The notes beneath the pieces are model-generated. The model had not been told where the DNA came from and searched no databases. It saw nothing but the letters and a program-made list of their open reading frames with translations. Below are positions 49,168 to 59,474 of a stretch of DNA of 64,000 nucleotides, piece by piece. The position numbers and the translations under genes are program-made. Source of the stretch: an uncultured Gemmiger sp. (GTDB taxonomy: Bacteria > Bacillota > Clostridia > Oscillospirales > Ruminococcaceae); the NCBI GenBank assembly GCA_944388175.1, contig CALXHR010000001.1, positions 434,001 to 498,000 of the forward strand, given 5' to 3'. The stretch's first letter is position 1. Every line of letters begins with the position of its first letter.

Positions 49168-49928
49168 CCCGGTTCCTCCCAGCCTTGGGTCAGGATCTCC
49201 GCCCCGCCTGCGGTGATGGCGACGGTGTGCTCAAAATGAGCCGCCAGGCCGCCGTCGCAGGTCTTGACGGTCCAACCGTCCTTCAACGTCTTTACCGCGT
49301 ACTTATACTGGCATACCATCGGCTCGATGGCGATGCACATCCCCGGCACCAGGCGCGGGCCGCGCCCGGCGTTGCCGTAGTTGGGGACCTCGGGGTCCTC
49401 GTGCAGTTCTTTGCCGACGCCATGGCCGACAAAGCTGCGCACCACCGAGAAGCCGTTTTCCTCGACATAGGCCTGGACGGCATGGCTGATATCGCCGATG
49501 CGGTTGCCGCCGCAGGCCATTGCAATGCCGCGGTGCAGGCTCTCTTTGGTGACGTCCAGCAGGCGCTGCGCTTCGAGGTCGAGTTTGCCGCAGCCGTAGG
49601 TGCAGGCATTGTCGCCGTTGAAGCCGTCGATCTTGCACCCGGTGTCGATGGATACGATGTCGCCGGGGCGGATCTGCTGCTGGTGGTTGGGGATGCCGTG
49701 GATGACGGTGTCGTTCACGCTGATGCACGCCGTGGCCGGGAAGCCGTACAGGTGCAGGAAGTTGGGCCTGGCACCGTGGCGCACGATAAAGTCGTAGATG
49801 ATTTTGTCGATCTCCGCCGTGGTGATCCCGGGTTCGATCGCCTCGCCGCCGGCCTTGAGCGCGGCCGCGCTGATGGCGCAGGCTTTGCGCATCTTTTCCA
49901 GCTCAGCGGCATTTTTGATTTGGATCAT
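49155..49928 (-). CDS. map: Methionine aminopeptidase, type I
   Basis: 257 residues. It removes N-terminal Met from new proteins. The five metal ligands of the pita-bread fold are in IDTGCKIDGFNGDNACT (Asp, Asp), GHGVGKELHEDPEVPNYG (His), CIAIEPM (Glu) and the final EHTVAI (Glu); the substrate His is in LHLYGFPATACIS-type context. 7 nt after adk. Confidence 0.96.
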   Translation of the reverse strand: MIQIKNAAELEKMRKACAISAAALKAGGEAIEPGITTAEIDKIIYDFIVRHGARPNFLHLYGFPATACISVNDTVIHGIPNHQQQIRPGDIVSIDTGCKIDGFNGDNACTYGCGKLDLEAQRLLDVTKESLHRGIAMACGGNRIGDISHAVQAYVEENGFSVVRSFVGHGVGKELHEDPEVPNYGNAGRGPRLVPGMCIAIEPMVCQYKYAVKTLKDGWTVKTCDGGLAAHFEHTVAITAGGAEILTQGWEEPGWTL

Positions 49929-49935
49929 GGATGGA

Positions 49936-50568
49936 TCAAGCCTCCAAAAGCTTGAGAAGGAACGCGGTGGTGGCCTCGATGGAACCCTGGTCGGGCACCT
50001 CGACGAGCTTGCCGCGCTGGCGGTAGAACGCGACCAGCGGTTCGGTCTGCTCGTGATAAGCTTTCAGCCGTTCCAGCACGGTGGCCGGCTCGTCGTCCTT
50101 GCGGATGACGAGCGCGCCGCCGCAGCGGTCACACACGCCTTCTTTGGCGCTGGGTTTGTTGATGATATGATAGCTTGCGCCGCACTGGGCACAGACGCGG
50201 CGGCCCGACATGCGCCGGGTAATCGCCTCGTCGGACACAACCAAGTCAATAACCTTGTCGATCTCCACGCCCATCTTCTCCAGGGCTTCGCCCTGGGCGA
50301 TGGTGCGCGGCATGCCGTCGAGGATAAAACCGTTCGCGCAGTCCGGCTGCGCCAGACGCTCTTTGACGATGCCGACGATGACGTCGTCGGGCACCAGAGC
50401 GCCAGCGTCCATAAAGCTCTTTGCCTTTTGGCCCATCGGCGTGCCTTCCTTGACGGCGGCGCGCAGGATATTACCGGTCGAAATGGTGGGGATGCCCAGC
50501 TTGTCGCAGAGGATCTCTGCCTGGGTACCCTTACCGGCGCCAGGGGCGCCCAAAAGGATCAATTTCAT
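49936..50568 (-). CDS. adk: Adenylate kinase
   Basis: 210 residues. It equilibrates AMP, ADP and ATP. P-loop GAPGAGKGTQAEIL, AMP site STGNILRAAVKEGT and GFILDGMPRT, and a zinc-type LID with four cysteines (CAQC and CDRC), typical of Gram-positive enzymes. Between secY and map as in most Firmicutes. Confidence 0.97.
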   Translation of the reverse strand: MKLILLGAPGAGKGTQAEILCDKLGIPTISTGNILRAAVKEGTPMGQKAKSFMDAGALVPDDVIVGIVKERLAQPDCANGFILDGMPRTIAQGEALEKMGVEIDKVIDLVVSDEAITRRMSGRRVCAQCGASYHIINKPSAKEGVCDRCGGALVIRKDDEPATVLERLKAYHEQTEPLVAFYRQRGKLVEVPDQGSIEATTAFLLKLLEA

Positions 50569-50585
50569 CGCACATTCCCTTTCTG

Positions 50586-51890
50586 TTATTCCAGGAACCC
50601 TTTGTGGTGACGGGCGGTCATGTAGCCTTCCAGCGAACGGCCGGTCTCCAGCGCCACGCCGACGACGATCAGCAGGCTGGTACCACCCAGCTGGATGGAC
50701 GTGCCGGTGACGTTGCCGAGGATGATGGGCAGGCCCGCGACGATGGCCAGGAAGATCGCGCCGATGAGGGTGATCTTGGACAGCGTCTTGGTGATGAAAT
50801 CACTGGTGGGCTTGCCCGGGCGAATGCCGGGGATGGTGCCGTTGTTCTTGCGCAGCTGGTTGGCGATGTCAACGGGATTGTACTGGATTGCAACGTAGAA
50901 GTAGTTGAACGCAACGATCAGCAGCACATAAACGATGAGGTAGAGAACGCTGTTGTAGTTGAACGCGCTGAAGAACCCGTACAGAAGCGGGTGCGCCGCG
51001 GCGTCGATGTTGATGAAGCGGAAAATCAGGCCCGGCAGGCTGCACAGCGTCGAGGCAAAGATGATCGGCATGACGCCGGACATATTGACCTTGATGGGGA
51101 TGTAGCTGGCCTGGCCGCCGTACATCTTGCGGCCGACCACGCGCTTGGCGTACTGCACCGGGATGCGGCGCTCGGCGTTGGTCAGGATGACCACGAAAAC
51201 CACCGCAGCCAGCGCCAGCAGGATGAGCGCGGGCAGGAAGACGTAGAACTGGGGTTCCCCGTTCTGCGCGCGGCCCACGATGTTGGTCACCGCACTGTAG
51301 ATGGAGGACCAGCGGGCCACAATACCGGCGAAGATCAGCATGGACAGGCCGTTGCCGATGCCCTTGGAATCAATCTGGTTGCCCAGCCAGGTGCACAGCT
51401 GCGAACCGGCGGTGAACGCCAGAACGATGACCACGGCGCTGAAGATGCCGGCAAAGCCGTCGGTATAGGCGAGCGCGCCCATGTTGCGGATGATGAAGTA
51501 GTAGCCGATGGACAGCATCAGGCCGATGCCCGCGCCCACGTAGTTGGTGATGCGGCGCATCTTGCGCTGGCCTTCCTCGCCTTCTTTGGTGAGGTTTTCC
51601 AGGTACGGGATGGCCACCGCCAGCAGCTGCATGATGATGGACGCGTTGATGGCGGGCTGCACGCCGAGCGCGAAGATGGTGCACTCGCTCAGGGCGCCGC
51701 CGGACATCATGTTCAGGTACTCCAGCATGTCGCCGGTGCCGCCGGCAAACATGGTGGACAGCGCGTCGGCCGTGATGTAGGGCACGGGGGTCGCGCAGCC
51801 CAGGCGGAACAGGACCAGGATCAGGAAGGTGAACAGGAGCCGCTTGCGAAGATCGTCGATCTTCCAGGCATTGCGGAAGGTTTCAAACAC
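50586..51890 (-). CDS. secY: Protein translocase channel subunit SecY
   Basis: 434 residues, ten membrane helices. The plug region and conserved segments such as LGVQPAINASIIMQLL, YYFIIRNMG, GIGNGLSMLIFAGI and IPGIRPGKPTSDFI are present. It forms the SecYEG pore. It starts 1 nt after the rplO stop, so it is translationally coupled to the ribosomal genes. Confidence 0.97.
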   Translation of the reverse strand: MFETFRNAWKIDDLRKRLLFTFLILVLFRLGCATPVPYITADALSTMFAGGTGDMLEYLNMMSGGALSECTIFALGVQPAINASIIMQLLAVAIPYLENLTKEGEEGQRKMRRITNYVGAGIGLMLSIGYYFIIRNMGALAYTDGFAGIFSAVVIVLAFTAGSQLCTWLGNQIDSKGIGNGLSMLIFAGIVARWSSIYSAVTNIVGRAQNGEPQFYVFLPALILLALAAVVFVVILTNAERRIPVQYAKRVVGRKMYGGQASYIPIKVNMSGVMPIIFASTLCSLPGLIFRFINIDAAAHPLLYGFFSAFNYNSVLYLIVYVLLIVAFNYFYVAIQYNPVDIANQLRKNNGTIPGIRPGKPTSDFITKTLSKITLIGAIFLAIVAGLPIILGNVTGTSIQLGGTSLLIVVGVALETGRSLEGYMTARHHKGFLE

Positions 51891-51891
51891 C

Positions 51892-52329
51892 TTACATCAC
51901 CTCAGCCTTCCCGCCCGCTTTCTCGATTTTTTCCTTGGCAGAGGCGGTGTAGGCAGCCGCTTTGACGTTGACGGCCTTGGTCAGCTCACCGTTGCCCAGC
52001 ACCTTGACGCCGTCCAGCGTCTTGGAGATGACGCCGGCTTTCAGCAGGGCCTCGGCGTCGACGGTGGCGCCGGCCTCGAACTTCTCGAGGTCAGACACCT
52101 TGATGGTAACATACTTGGTGGCGAAAATGTTGTTGAAACCGCGTTTCGGCAGGCGGCGCTGCAGCGGCATCTGGCCGCCTTCAAAACCGGCCTTCTTGAC
52201 GCCGGAACGGGCTTTCTGGCCCTTGTGGCCGAAGCCGGCGGTCTTGCCGTTGCCGGAGCCGGCACCGCGGCCCTTGCGGGTCACGGCCTTGCGGGCGCCC
52301 GCAGACGCTTTGAGTTCATGAAGTTTCAT
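51892..52329 (-). CDS. rplO: 50S ribosomal protein L15
   Basis: 145 residues. N-terminal glycine/basic extension [21 protein letters not shown] inserts into 23S rRNA, and [17 protein letters not shown] is diagnostic. Late assembly protein of the large subunit. Confidence 0.97.
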   Translation of the reverse strand: MKLHELKASAGARKAVTRKGRGAGSGNGKTAGFGHKGQKARSGVKKAGFEGGQMPLQRRLPKRGFNNIFATKYVTIKVSDLEKFEAGATVDAEALLKAGVISKTLDGVKVLGNGELTKAVNVKAAAYTASAKEKIEKAGGKAEVM

Positions 52330-52346
52330 GCTTGCACCTCCTTGCG

Positions 52347-52526
52347 TTACGCCTTGGTCACTTCGACCAGGTGGGAGATCTTGGCGATCTTGCCGCGGGT
52401 AGCCGCGTTGTCAGGCTGCTCGGTGACCTCGCCAGGGCGGTTGAGACCCAGAGAGTGCGCAACGGCGATCTGCTCTTTGCCGCGGCCGATCAGGCTTTTG
52501 GCAAGACGAATGGTAAGTTTCTCCAT
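52347..52526 (-). CDS. rpmD: 50S ribosomal protein L30
   Basis: 59 residues from [19 protein letters not shown], with [16 protein letters not shown] start it at 52526, after AAGGAGG; the longer frame to 52559 is unconserved. Confidence 0.95.
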   Translation of the reverse strand: MEKLTIRLAKSLIGRGKEQIAVAHSLGLNRPGEVTEQPDNAATRGKIAKISHLVEVTKA

Positions 52527-52539
52527 GGTGGTAGCCTCC

Positions 52540-53043
52540 TTAACCCAGGATCTCGGCAACGGTCTTGCCGCGCTTGGCCGCGACGCTTTCGGCGTCGGTC
52601 AGGCCGCACAGACCCGCGAAGGTGGCGGCGGTCACGTTGATGGGGTTGTTGGAGCGCAGGCTCTTGGCGCGGATGTCCTTGATGCCGGCGCATTCCAGCA
52701 CCGCACGCACCGGGCCGCCGGCCAGAACGCCGGTACCGGGGGCGGCGGGGCGCATCAGGACGCGGCCCGCGCCAAAGACGCCGACGATCTCATGGGGGAT
52801 CGTGGTGCCTTTCATGGCGACCTTGTGCATATTCTTCTTGGCGGCGCCTTCGCCCTTGCGGATGGCCTCGGGCACTTCGCCGGACTTGCCGACGCCGTAG
52901 CCGATGTTGCCCTTGCCGTCGCCGACGACGATCAGCGCGGCAAATTTCATGACGCGGCCGCCCTTGACGGTCTTGGAAACGCGGTTGATGGAGACGACCT
53001 TGGTGATCATGCCGTCATCTTGTTCTCTATTACGCATGGCCAT
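52540..53043 (-). CDS. rpsE: 30S ribosomal protein S5
   Basis: 167 residues. The dsRBD-like half has [19 protein letters not shown], and the second half has the signature [19 protein letters not shown]. It affects decoding fidelity; ram-type positions cannot be judged here. Confidence 0.97.
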   Translation of the reverse strand: MAMRNREQDDGMITKVVSINRVSKTVKGGRVMKFAALIVVGDGKGNIGYGVGKSGEVPEAIRKGEGAAKKNMHKVAMKGTTIPHEIVGVFGAGRVLMRPAAPGTGVLAGGPVRAVLECAGIKDIRAKSLRSNNPINVTAATFAGLCGLTDAESVAAKRGKTVAEILG

Positions 53044-53061
53044 TGTATCTTCTCCCTCCTT

Positions 53062-53421
53062 TTACAGTTTCAGGCCGGCTTCGCGGGCGCCCTCAGCAAG
53101 CGCCTGGACGCGGCCCTGGTAGATGAAACCGCCGCGGTCGTAGACCACTTCGGTGATGCCTTTTTCCAGGCACTTTTTGGCGATGGCTTCGCCGACTTTC
53201 TTGGCAGCCTCGATGTTGCCGCCGTAAGCGCCGAAGTCCTTGTCCATGCTGGACGCGCTGGCCAGGGTCACGCCCTTGGTATCGTCGATGACCTGAGCGT
53301 AGATGTGCTTGGCAGAGCGGAAAACATCCAGACGGGGACGCTCGGCAGTGCCGCTGATCTTACCGCGAACGCGGCGGTGACGGCGAAGACGAGCTTCGTT
53401 CTTATCAGGCTTGTTGACCAT
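53062..53421 (-). CDS. rplR: 50S ribosomal protein L18
   Basis: 119 residues with [21 protein letters not shown] near the start and [21 protein letters not shown] at the end. It carries 5S rRNA into the large subunit together with L5. Confidence 0.97.
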   Translation of the reverse strand: MVNKPDKNEARLRRHRRVRGKISGTAERPRLDVFRSAKHIYAQVIDDTKGVTLASASSMDKDFGAYGGNIEAAKKVGEAIAKKCLEKGITEVVYDRGGFIYQGRVQALAEGAREAGLKL

Positions 53422-53439
53422 AATGCTTCTCCCCTCCTA

Positions 53440-53988
53440 TTATTTACCCTTGCCGGCTTTGCCTTCCTTGCGGATGACATACTCGCCAACATAGCGGATG
53501 CCCTTGCCCTTGTACGGCTCGGGCGGGCGCTTGCCGCGCACTTCGGCGGCAAACTGACCGACTTCCTGCTTGTCGATACCGACGATGCTGAAATGCAGCG
53601 CGTCTTTGAGCTCGATCTTGATGGTGTCGGTCTCCTCGACCTCAACAGGATGAGAGAAGCCCAGCGTCAGGACCAGCTTGTTGCCCTGCTTGGCGGCACG
53701 GTAGCCGACGCCCTGGATCTCGAGGTCTTTCTTGAAGCCTTCGGTGACGCCGACGACCATGTTGTGGACGATGGTGCGGGTCAGGCCGTGGAGGCTGCGG
53801 GCCTCCTTCTCGTCATTGGGGCGGGTAACCAAAATCTCATTGCCCTCGATCTTGATGTTCATGAGGGGATGGTATTTGGAATGCAGGGTACCCTTGGGGC
53901 CCTTCACGGTGATGGTGTGCTCGGCCTCGTCGACCTTGACTTCCACCCCCGCGGGAATGACGATGGGTTTTCTTCCAATTCTCGACAT
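53440..53988 (-). CDS. rplF: 50S ribosomal protein L6
   Basis: 182 residues from MSRIGRKPIVIPAGV; the C-terminal signature is RPPEPYKGKGIRYVGE. Located near the factor-binding stalk base. Start at 53988 chosen over an upstream in-frame ATG because it aligns with the family N-terminus and follows AAAGGGG. Confidence 0.97.
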   Translation of the reverse strand: MSRIGRKPIVIPAGVEVKVDEAEHTITVKGPKGTLHSKYHPLMNIKIEGNEILVTRPNDEKEARSLHGLTRTIVHNMVVGVTEGFKKDLEIQGVGYRAAKQGNKLVLTLGFSHPVEVEETDTIKIELKDALHFSIVGIDKQEVGQFAAEVRGKRPPEPYKGKGIRYVGEYVIRKEGKAGKGK

Positions 53989-54005
53989 TGTCTGTTGCCC
54001 CTTTC

Positions 54006-54404
54006 TTACCACACAAAGGCGAGGACTTCACCGCCGACATGCGCCGCGCGGGCAGCCTTGTCGGTCATGACGCCTTTCGAGGTGGAGATGATCGCGGTGC
54101 CCAGGCCTTTCATGACCTTGGGCATCTCTTCGCAGTTGGTGTAGATGCGCAGGCCCGGCTTGGACACGCGCTTGAGGCCGGCGATGACCGGCATACCGTT
54201 GTCCTGGTATTTGAGGGTCAGGGTGATGGTCCCCTGCTTGTTGTCCTCGGTCACTTTCATACCCTTGATGTAGCCCTCATCAACCAGGATCTGGCAAATC
54301 GCCTTCTTCAGGTTGGAAGCGGGGATATCCACGGAAGGGTGTTTGGCAGTGCTCGCGTTGCGGATGCGGGTGAGCAGGTCCGCGATGGGATCGGTGATTT
54401 GCAT
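54006..54404 (-). CDS. rpsH: 30S ribosomal protein S8
   Basis: 132 residues, starting [18 protein letters not shown] and ending with the family segment [20 protein letters not shown]. In E. coli S8 is the translational repressor of the spc operon; such a role here would involve the preceding rplE/rpsN region. Confidence 0.97.
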   Translation of the reverse strand: MQITDPIADLLTRIRNASTAKHPSVDIPASNLKKAICQILVDEGYIKGMKVTEDNKQGTITLTLKYQDNGMPVIAGLKRVSKPGLRIYTNCEEMPKVMKGLGTAIISTSKGVMTDKAARAAHVGGEVLAFVW

Positions 54405-54465
54405 GCCACTAACCTCCTTAGGTTGTGTTGAGTGTGTTGTTTCGTTCTAACAAGCAGCCAAGGGC

Positions 54466-54651
54466 TTACCAGGAAGCTTTCTTGACGCCGGGGATCTCGC
54501 CCTTGTAGGCCAGCTCACGGAAGCAGATACGGCAGATGCCGTACTTGCGCAGGTAAGCGTGGGGACGGCCGCAGATCTTGCAGCGGTTGTACGCGCGGGT
54601 CGAGAACTTGGCGGGGCGCTGCTGTTTGAGCTTCATAGAAGTTTTTGCCAT
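54466..54651 (-). CDS. rpsZ: 30S ribosomal protein S14, zinc type (Z)
   Basis: 61 residues with both zinc knuckle pairs, CKICGRPH and [12 protein letters not shown], so this is the short C+ form of S14. 61 nt upstream of rpsH, a gap with no obvious feature. Confidence 0.96.
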   Translation of the reverse strand: MAKTSMKLKQQRPAKFSTRAYNRCKICGRPHAYLRKYGICRICFRELAYKGEIPGVKKASW

Positions 54652-54666
54652 GGTAAGTTCCCTCCC

Positions 54667-55206
54667 TTAGTTAGCGAACGGGGCGCCCAGAGCCTTGAGC
54701 AGCTCCTTGGCTTCCTCGTCGGTCTTGGCGGTGGTGACGAAGCAGATGTCCATGCCGCGGATGGCGTCGACCTTGTCGAAGTCGATCTCGGGGAAGATAA
54801 TCTGCTCTTTCAGGCCGAAGGCGTAGTTGCCACGGCCGTCGAAGGAGTTGCCGTTGATACCGCGGAAGTCGCGCACGCGGGGCAGCGCAACATTGAACAG
54901 GCGGTCGACAAACTCGTACATACGCTCACCACGCAGGGTGACCTTGGCGCCGATGGGCATGCCCTGGCGCAGCTTGAAGTTCGCAACGCTCTTTTTGGCT
55001 TTGCAGACGATGGCCTTCTGGCCGGTGATCTGGCCAAGGTCCTTGACGATGGCGTCAATGACCTTGGCGTTCTCTTTGGCTTCGCCGGCGGCAACATTGA
55101 TGATGACCTTGTCCAGCTTGGGGATCTGCATCACGCTCTTGTAGCCGAACTTTTTGTTCAGGGCCGGAGCGATCTCGTTGACATACTGTTCTTTCAAACG
55201 TGCCAT
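54667..55206 (-). CDS. rplE: 50S ribosomal protein L5
   Basis: 179 residues. Key segments are [32 protein letters not shown] and [15 protein letters not shown]. It binds 5S rRNA and the P-site tRNA elbow. Confidence 0.97.
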   Translation of the reverse strand: MARLKEQYVNEIAPALNKKFGYKSVMQIPKLDKVIINVAAGEAKENAKVIDAIVKDLGQITGQKAIVCKAKKSVANFKLRQGMPIGAKVTLRGERMYEFVDRLFNVALPRVRDFRGINGNSFDGRGNYAFGLKEQIIFPEIDFDKVDAIRGMDICFVTTAKTDEEAKELLKALGAPFAN

Positions 55207-55220
55207 TGTGTACTCCTCCC

Positions 55221-55535
55221 TTACAGTTCAGCGCCGCACTTGCGGCAGACGCGGACGTTCTTGCCGTCCTTGATGGTATGGGCAACGCGGGTGGGCTTGC
55301 CGCACTTGGGGCAGACAGGCTGCACCTTGCAGGCGTAGATGGCGCCCTCGGCCTTGACGATGCCGCCCTGCTCGCCCTGACGGCGAGGTTTGACGTGCTT
55401 GGTAACCATGTTCAGGCCCTCGACAATGACCTTGCCCTCTTTGGGGGAGGTCTGCAGGACCTTGCCGGTCTTGCCCTTATCCTTGCCGGAGATGATCATA
55501 ACGTTGTCGCCGGTTTTAACATGAAGATTGTTCAT
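55221..55535 (-). CDS. rplX: 50S ribosomal protein L24
   Basis: 104 residues with the N-terminal KOW motif [19 protein letters not shown]. The C-terminal region has CPKCGKP and CRKCG, a zinc-ribbon-like set not found in all L24 proteins. It is an assembly initiator of the large subunit. Confidence 0.97.
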   Translation of the reverse strand: MNNLHVKTGDNVMIISGKDKGKTGKVLQTSPKEGKVIVEGLNMVTKHVKPRRQGEQGGIVKAEGAIYACKVQPVCPKCGKPTRVAHTIKDGKNVRVCRKCGAEL

Positions 55536-55551
55536 TCTTATTAAAACCTCC

Positions 55552-55920
55552 TTACAGCGATTCGGGAGCCAGGCTCAGGATCTTGGTGAAGCCGGCGTCG
55601 CGCAGCTCGCGCGCCACAGGTCCAAAGATACGGGTGCCCTTGGGGCTCTTGTCGGCCATGACGATGACGGCGGCGTTCTCGTCAAAACGGATGTAGCTGC
55701 CGTCGTCGCGGCGCAGGCCGTGCTTGCTACGGACGATGACGGCCTTGACCACGTCGCCCTTCTTCACGGTGCCACCGGGCGCAGCCTTTTTGACGCTGCA
55801 GACCACGATGTCGCCGATGTTGGCATATCTCTTGCGGGTACCGCCCAGTACACGGAAGCACATTAACTCCTTGGCACCGGTATTGTCGGCCACTTTGAGA
55901 TAAGTTTGCATCTGAACCAT
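55552..55920 (-). CDS. rplN: 50S ribosomal protein L14
   Basis: 122 residues from [19 protein letters not shown], ending with [14 protein letters not shown]. It binds near the intersubunit face. Confidence 0.97.
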   Translation of the reverse strand: MVQMQTYLKVADNTGAKELMCFRVLGGTRKRYANIGDIVVCSVKKAAPGGTVKKGDVVKAVIVRSKHGLRRDDGSYIRFDENAAVIVMADKSPKGTRIFGPVARELRDAGFTKILSLAPESL

Positions 55921-55953
55921 CTTTCAGGTCCTCCTTTCAAAGTACCAGGCTGA

Positions 55954-56208
55954 TTATTTCGCTTTCTCGACGATCTTGACCAGGCGCCAGTTGACATCCT
56001 TGGAAAGTTTGCGGGTCTCCATGATCTCGACGCGGTCGCCGATGCCGGCTTCGTTGTTTTCGTCATGGGCCTTGAACTTCTTGGTACGCTTCAAGATCTT
56101 TTTGTAGAGGGGGTGCTGGACGCTGTCCTTGACGGCGACGACGATGGTCTTGTCCATCTTGTCGGAGACAACAGTGCCCACACGGGTCTTTCTCAGATTA
56201 CGTTCCAT
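55954..56208 (-). CDS. rpsQ: 30S ribosomal protein S17
   Basis: 84 residues, an OB-fold protein with [19 protein letters not shown] and [16 protein letters not shown]. Primary 16S rRNA binder. Confidence 0.97.
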   Translation of the reverse strand: MERNLRKTRVGTVVSDKMDKTIVVAVKDSVQHPLYKKILKRTKKFKAHDENNEAGIGDRVEIMETRKLSKDVNWRLVKIVEKAK

Positions 56209-56223
56209 GTCTTACCCTCCCTC

Positions 56224-56421
56224 TTACGCGTTTTTGGCATTCTTCTCGGCCAGGACGGTCATCACGCGGGCGATGTCCTTCTTGACGGTATCGATCCGAA
56301 TGGGGTTGTCCAACTGGTTGATGGCGTGCTGAAAGCGCAGGTTGAAGAGCTCGGCCTTCAGGTCTTTGAGCTGCTTGTTCAGCTCGACGTCGGTCATTTC
56401 ACGCAGTTCCGTGGCTTTCAT
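56224..56421 (-). CDS. rpmC: 50S ribosomal protein L29
   Basis: 65 residues, two antiparallel helices, with [16 protein letters not shown] and the end [13 protein letters not shown]. Overlaps the rplP stop by 4 nt. Confidence 0.97.
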   Translation of the reverse strand: MKATELREMTDVELNKQLKDLKAELFNLRFQHAINQLDNPIRIDTVKKDIARVMTVLAEKNAKNA

Positions 56422-56858
56422 TCAGCGTCACCCTCCTTTACGGTGCCAAGCTCTTCACGCTTGACGAATTTGCAGCGCACCGGCAGCTTGTGGCTGGCCA
56501 GGCGCAGGGCCTCGCGGGCGGTCTCCTCGCTGACGTCGGCCAGTTCAAAGAGCACGCGGCCCGGCTTGACGACGGCCACCCAGTACTCGGGGCTGCCTTT
56601 ACCGGAACCCATGCGGGTGCCGGCGGGCTTTTCGGTAACAGGCTTGTCGGGGAAGATCTTGATCCAGACCTTGCCGCCGCGCTTGATATAACGGGTCATG
56701 GCAACACGGGCCGCCTCGATCTGGTTGGAGGTGATCCAGGCCGGCTCCAGCGCGATCAGGCCGTAATCGCCCTGATTGACTTTGTTGCCGCGCATGGCCT
56801 TGCCGGTCATGCGGCCGCGCTGCACGCGGCGGTACTTAACACGTTTGGGCAGTAACAT
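56418..56858 (-). CDS. rplP: 50S ribosomal protein L16
   Basis: 146 residues from [20 protein letters not shown], with [18 protein letters not shown] and [19 protein letters not shown]. The start ATG shares one base with the rpsC stop (TAATG). It contacts the A-site tRNA elbow. Confidence 0.97.
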   Translation of the reverse strand: MLLPKRVKYRRVQRGRMTGKAMRGNKVNQGDYGLIALEPAWITSNQIEAARVAMTRYIKRGGKVWIKIFPDKPVTEKPAGTRMGSGKGSPEYWVAVVKPGRVLFELADVSEETAREALRLASHKLPVRCKFVKREELGTVKEGDAE

Positions 56859-57562
56859 TACTGTTTGCCTCCTTCCTTCTTGGCGGGGGCTTTGGCGCCC
56901 TTCAGGATCTCGCCTTTGTAGACCCACACTTTGACGCCGACCTTGCCGTAGGTGGTGTTGGCCTCGGCAAAGCCGTAGTCGATATCGGCGCGCAGCGTCT
57001 GCAGGGGGATGGTGCCCTCGTGGTAGCTTTCGGTGCGGGCGATATCGGCGCCGGCCAGACGGCCGGAGCAGGTGACCTTGATGCCCTTGGCCGGCGTGGC
57101 GCTGCGGTCACGCGGCTGCATGGCGTTGCGGATGGCCTGCTTCATCGCGCGGCGGAAGGCGATGCGGCGCTCCAGCTGGGAAGCGACGTCCTCGGCCACG
57201 AGCTGGGCGTTGGTGGTGGTGCCTTTGACCTCGATGATGTTGAGGTTGACAGCTTTGCCGGTCAGCTTGGCGAGCTGCTTTTCGAGCTTGGCGCTCTCCG
57301 CACCGCCCTTGCCAATGACCATGCCGGGCTTGGCGCAGAACACGTTGACCTTGACGCGGGGAGCGCCGGTCTGGCTGTCCACGGTACGCTCGATCTCGAT
57401 CTTGGGGATACCGGCGGAGTAGAGCTGCTTTTTCAGGGTCTTGCGGATCTTGTGATCCTCGACCAGGGTGTCGCCGAAGGCCTGCTTAGAGGTAAACCAG
57501 CGGCTGTCCCAATCTTTGATAACACCCACGCGCATGCCGTGGGGATTGACTTTCTGGCCCAT
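56858..57562 (-). CDS. rpsC: 30S ribosomal protein S3
   Basis: 234 residues from [20 protein letters not shown], with a KH domain containing [16 protein letters not shown] and a C-terminal half with [19 protein letters not shown]. It forms part of the mRNA entry helicase. 12 nt after rplV. Confidence 0.97.
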   Translation of the reverse strand: MGQKVNPHGMRVGVIKDWDSRWFTSKQAFGDTLVEDHKIRKTLKKQLYSAGIPKIEIERTVDSQTGAPRVKVNVFCAKPGMVIGKGGAESAKLEKQLAKLTGKAVNLNIIEVKGTTTNAQLVAEDVASQLERRIAFRRAMKQAIRNAMQPRDRSATPAKGIKVTCSGRLAGADIARTESYHEGTIPLQTLRADIDYGFAEANTTYGKVGVKVWVYKGEILKGAKAPAKKEGGKQ

Positions 57563-57574
57563 TTGTTTACCTCC

Positions 57575-57910
57575 TTACTCTTTCTCTTTCAGCACAACCG
57601 TCATGTGGCTGGTGCGCTTGAGGATGCGGTACGCACGGCCCTGGGCGCGCGGCATGATGCGCTTGAGCGTGGGGCCGGGGCAGACATAGCATTCTGCGAC
57701 GTACAGGTTGTTGCGGTCCATTTGGAAATTGTTTTCCGCGTTCGCGGCGGCAGAGTTCACCAGTTTGAGAAGGGGCTCGCAGGCGGCCTTCGGGGTGTAC
57801 TGCAGGATAGCCAGCGCTTCGTCCAGGGGTTTGTTACGGATGAGGTCCATCACGATCGAAACCTTGCGGGGACTGATGCGGGCGTAACGGAGAATAGCCC
57901 GTGCTTCCAT
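57575..57910 (-). CDS. rplV: 50S ribosomal protein L22
   Basis: 111 residues with [20 protein letters not shown] and the tunnel-lining hairpin [18 protein letters not shown]. Macrolide resistance changes in L22 occur in this loop; the visible sequence looks normal. Confidence 0.97.
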   Translation of the reverse strand: MEARAILRYARISPRKVSIVMDLIRNKPLDEALAILQYTPKAACEPLLKLVNSAAANAENNFQMDRNNLYVAECYVCPGPTLKRIMPRAQGRAYRILKRTSHMTVVLKEKE

Positions 57911-57927
57911 TCGATGTTCCTCCTCTC

Positions 57928-58203
57928 TTATTTGCCGGCGGTCTTGCCGCCGCCGTGGCCGGTGAATTTGCGGGTGGGGGCAAACTCGCCCAGCTTGTGG
58001 CCGACCATATCCTCGGTGACGTAGACGGGCACATGCTTGCGGCCGTCATGGACGGCGAAGGTGTGGCCGACAAACTCGGGGAAGATGGTGGAGGAACGGC
58101 TCCAGGTCTTGACGACGCTCTTTTTGCCGCTCTCGTTCATGGCCTCGACCTTTTTCATCAGGGAAGGCAGAACGTAAGGGCCCTTCTTGGTGCTTCTAGA
58201 CAT
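57928..58203 (-). CDS. rpsS: 30S ribosomal protein S19
   Basis: 91 residues from [19 protein letters not shown], ending [19 protein letters not shown]. It sits in the 30S head with S13. Confidence 0.97.
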   Translation of the reverse strand: MSRSTKKGPYVLPSLMKKVEAMNESGKKSVVKTWSRSSTIFPEFVGHTFAVHDGRKHVPVYVTEDMVGHKLGEFAPTRKFTGHGGGKTAGK

Positions 58204-58219
58204 TGTTCAATTACCTCCC

Positions 58220-59050
58220 TTAGCCGTTGGCGCGCTTGACGATGAACTTGTCGCTGCGCGCTTTGTGTTTGCGGGTCTTCAGGCCCAGAGCGGGCTTGCC
58301 CCACGGGGTACGCGGGCTGGAGTGACCGACCGGGGCGCGGCCCTCGCCGCCGCCGTGCGGGTGGTCGCAGGGGTTCATGACGGAACCGCGGCTGCCGGGG
58401 CGCACGCCGATGTGGCGCTTGCGGCCGGCCTTGCCCAGGTTGACGTTCTCGTGGTCGAGGTTGGAGACGACGCCCACGGTGGCGATGCAGTTCAGGCGGA
58501 CATTGCGCATCTCGCCGGAGGGCAGACGCACCAGCGCGTAGCCGTTCTCTTTCGCCATCAGCTGCGCCATGACGCCGGCGGAACGGACCAGCTGGCCGCC
58601 CTTGCCGGGGTAGAGCTCGATGTTGTGGATCATGGTACCGACGGGGATGTTCTCAAACGGCAGGGCGTTGCCGGGCTTGATGTCGGCGTTGGGGCCGGCC
58701 ATCACGGTGTCGCCGACCTTGAGGCCGTCGGGCGCCAGGATGTAGCTCTTGACGCCGTCCTCATACTCGATGAGGGCGATGAACGCGGAGCGGTTCGGGT
58801 CGTATTCCAGCGTCTTGACCGTGGCGGGGACGTCAAACTTGTTGCGCTTGAAGTCGATGACGCGGTACTTGACGCGGTTGCCGCCGCCGTGGTGGCGGAC
58901 GGTGATCTTGCCGGTGTTGTTGCGGCCGGCATGCTTTTTCTTGGGCTCGAGCAGGCTGCGCTCCGGCTCGACCTTGCTCAGCACGCTGTAGTCAGTCACA
59001 GTCATGCCGCGGCGGCCGGGGGTAGTCGGCTTGTACTTTTTAATAGCCAT
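58220..59050 (-). CDS. rplB: 50S ribosomal protein L2
   Basis: 276 residues. It is needed for peptidyl transferase activity and subunit joining. The C-terminal loop [17 protein letters not shown] carries the conserved His. Preceded by a 127-nt gap. Confidence 0.97.
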   Translation of the reverse strand: MAIKKYKPTTPGRRGMTVTDYSVLSKVEPERSLLEPKKKHAGRNNTGKITVRHHGGGNRVKYRVIDFKRNKFDVPATVKTLEYDPNRSAFIALIEYEDGVKSYILAPDGLKVGDTVMAGPNADIKPGNALPFENIPVGTMIHNIELYPGKGGQLVRSAGVMAQLMAKENGYALVRLPSGEMRNVRLNCIATVGVVSNLDHENVNLGKAGRKRHIGVRPGSRGSVMNPCDHPHGGGEGRAPVGHSSPRTPWGKPALGLKTRKHKARSDKFIVKRANG

Positions 59051-59177
59051 GGTGCTCTCCTTTGTAATATCTTATGAATTTTTGTCGGGGTCATATCCCC
59101 ATAGTCGAACCCCTCGGCGGGGTTCCATAGCGGGCCGCTGGGGCCCGGGGCGGCAGGCTTTGCTGCCGCAGGGGTCA
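59051..59177 (-). other. Structured gap before rplB
   Basis: 127 nt between rplW and rplB, unusual in this tight cluster. On the minus strand GGCAG-N6-CTGCC, a CCCGGG-centred palindrome and CCCC...GGGG pairs can form hairpins. No reading frame. Possible regulatory leader. Confidence 0.4.
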
Positions 59178-59474
59178 TCAGACCATGCTGTTGAAGAACT
59201 CGATCTCCTTGGAGTCGGGCGTCAGGGTCACGATGGCCTTTTTGCTCTTGGCGGTGTAACCGGCATGCATGCCCTGGCGGCGATAACGGCCGCGCACCGA
59301 GATGGTGTTGACCTTGGCGACCTTGACGCCGAACAGTTCTTCGACCGCGTTGGCGATGTCGACCTTGGTGGCGTCGGTTGCGACCTTGAAGGTGTACTTC
59401 TTATCGGCAATGCCGGCCATGGAGTTCTCGGTGATGACGGGGGCGAGAACGATGTCCTGTGCGAATTTCATCAC
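59178..59474 (-). CDS. rplW: 50S ribosomal protein L23
   Basis: 98 residues, with VLAPVITENSMAGIADKKYTF and the end RRQGMHAGYTAKSKKAIV. It lies at the tunnel exit and is the docking site of trigger factor and SRP. Overlaps the rplD stop by 4 nt. Confidence 0.97.
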   Translation of the reverse strand: MMKFAQDIVLAPVITENSMAGIADKKYTFKVATDATKVDIANAVEELFGVKVAKVNTISVRGRYRRQGMHAGYTAKSKKAIVTLTPDSKEIEFFNSMV

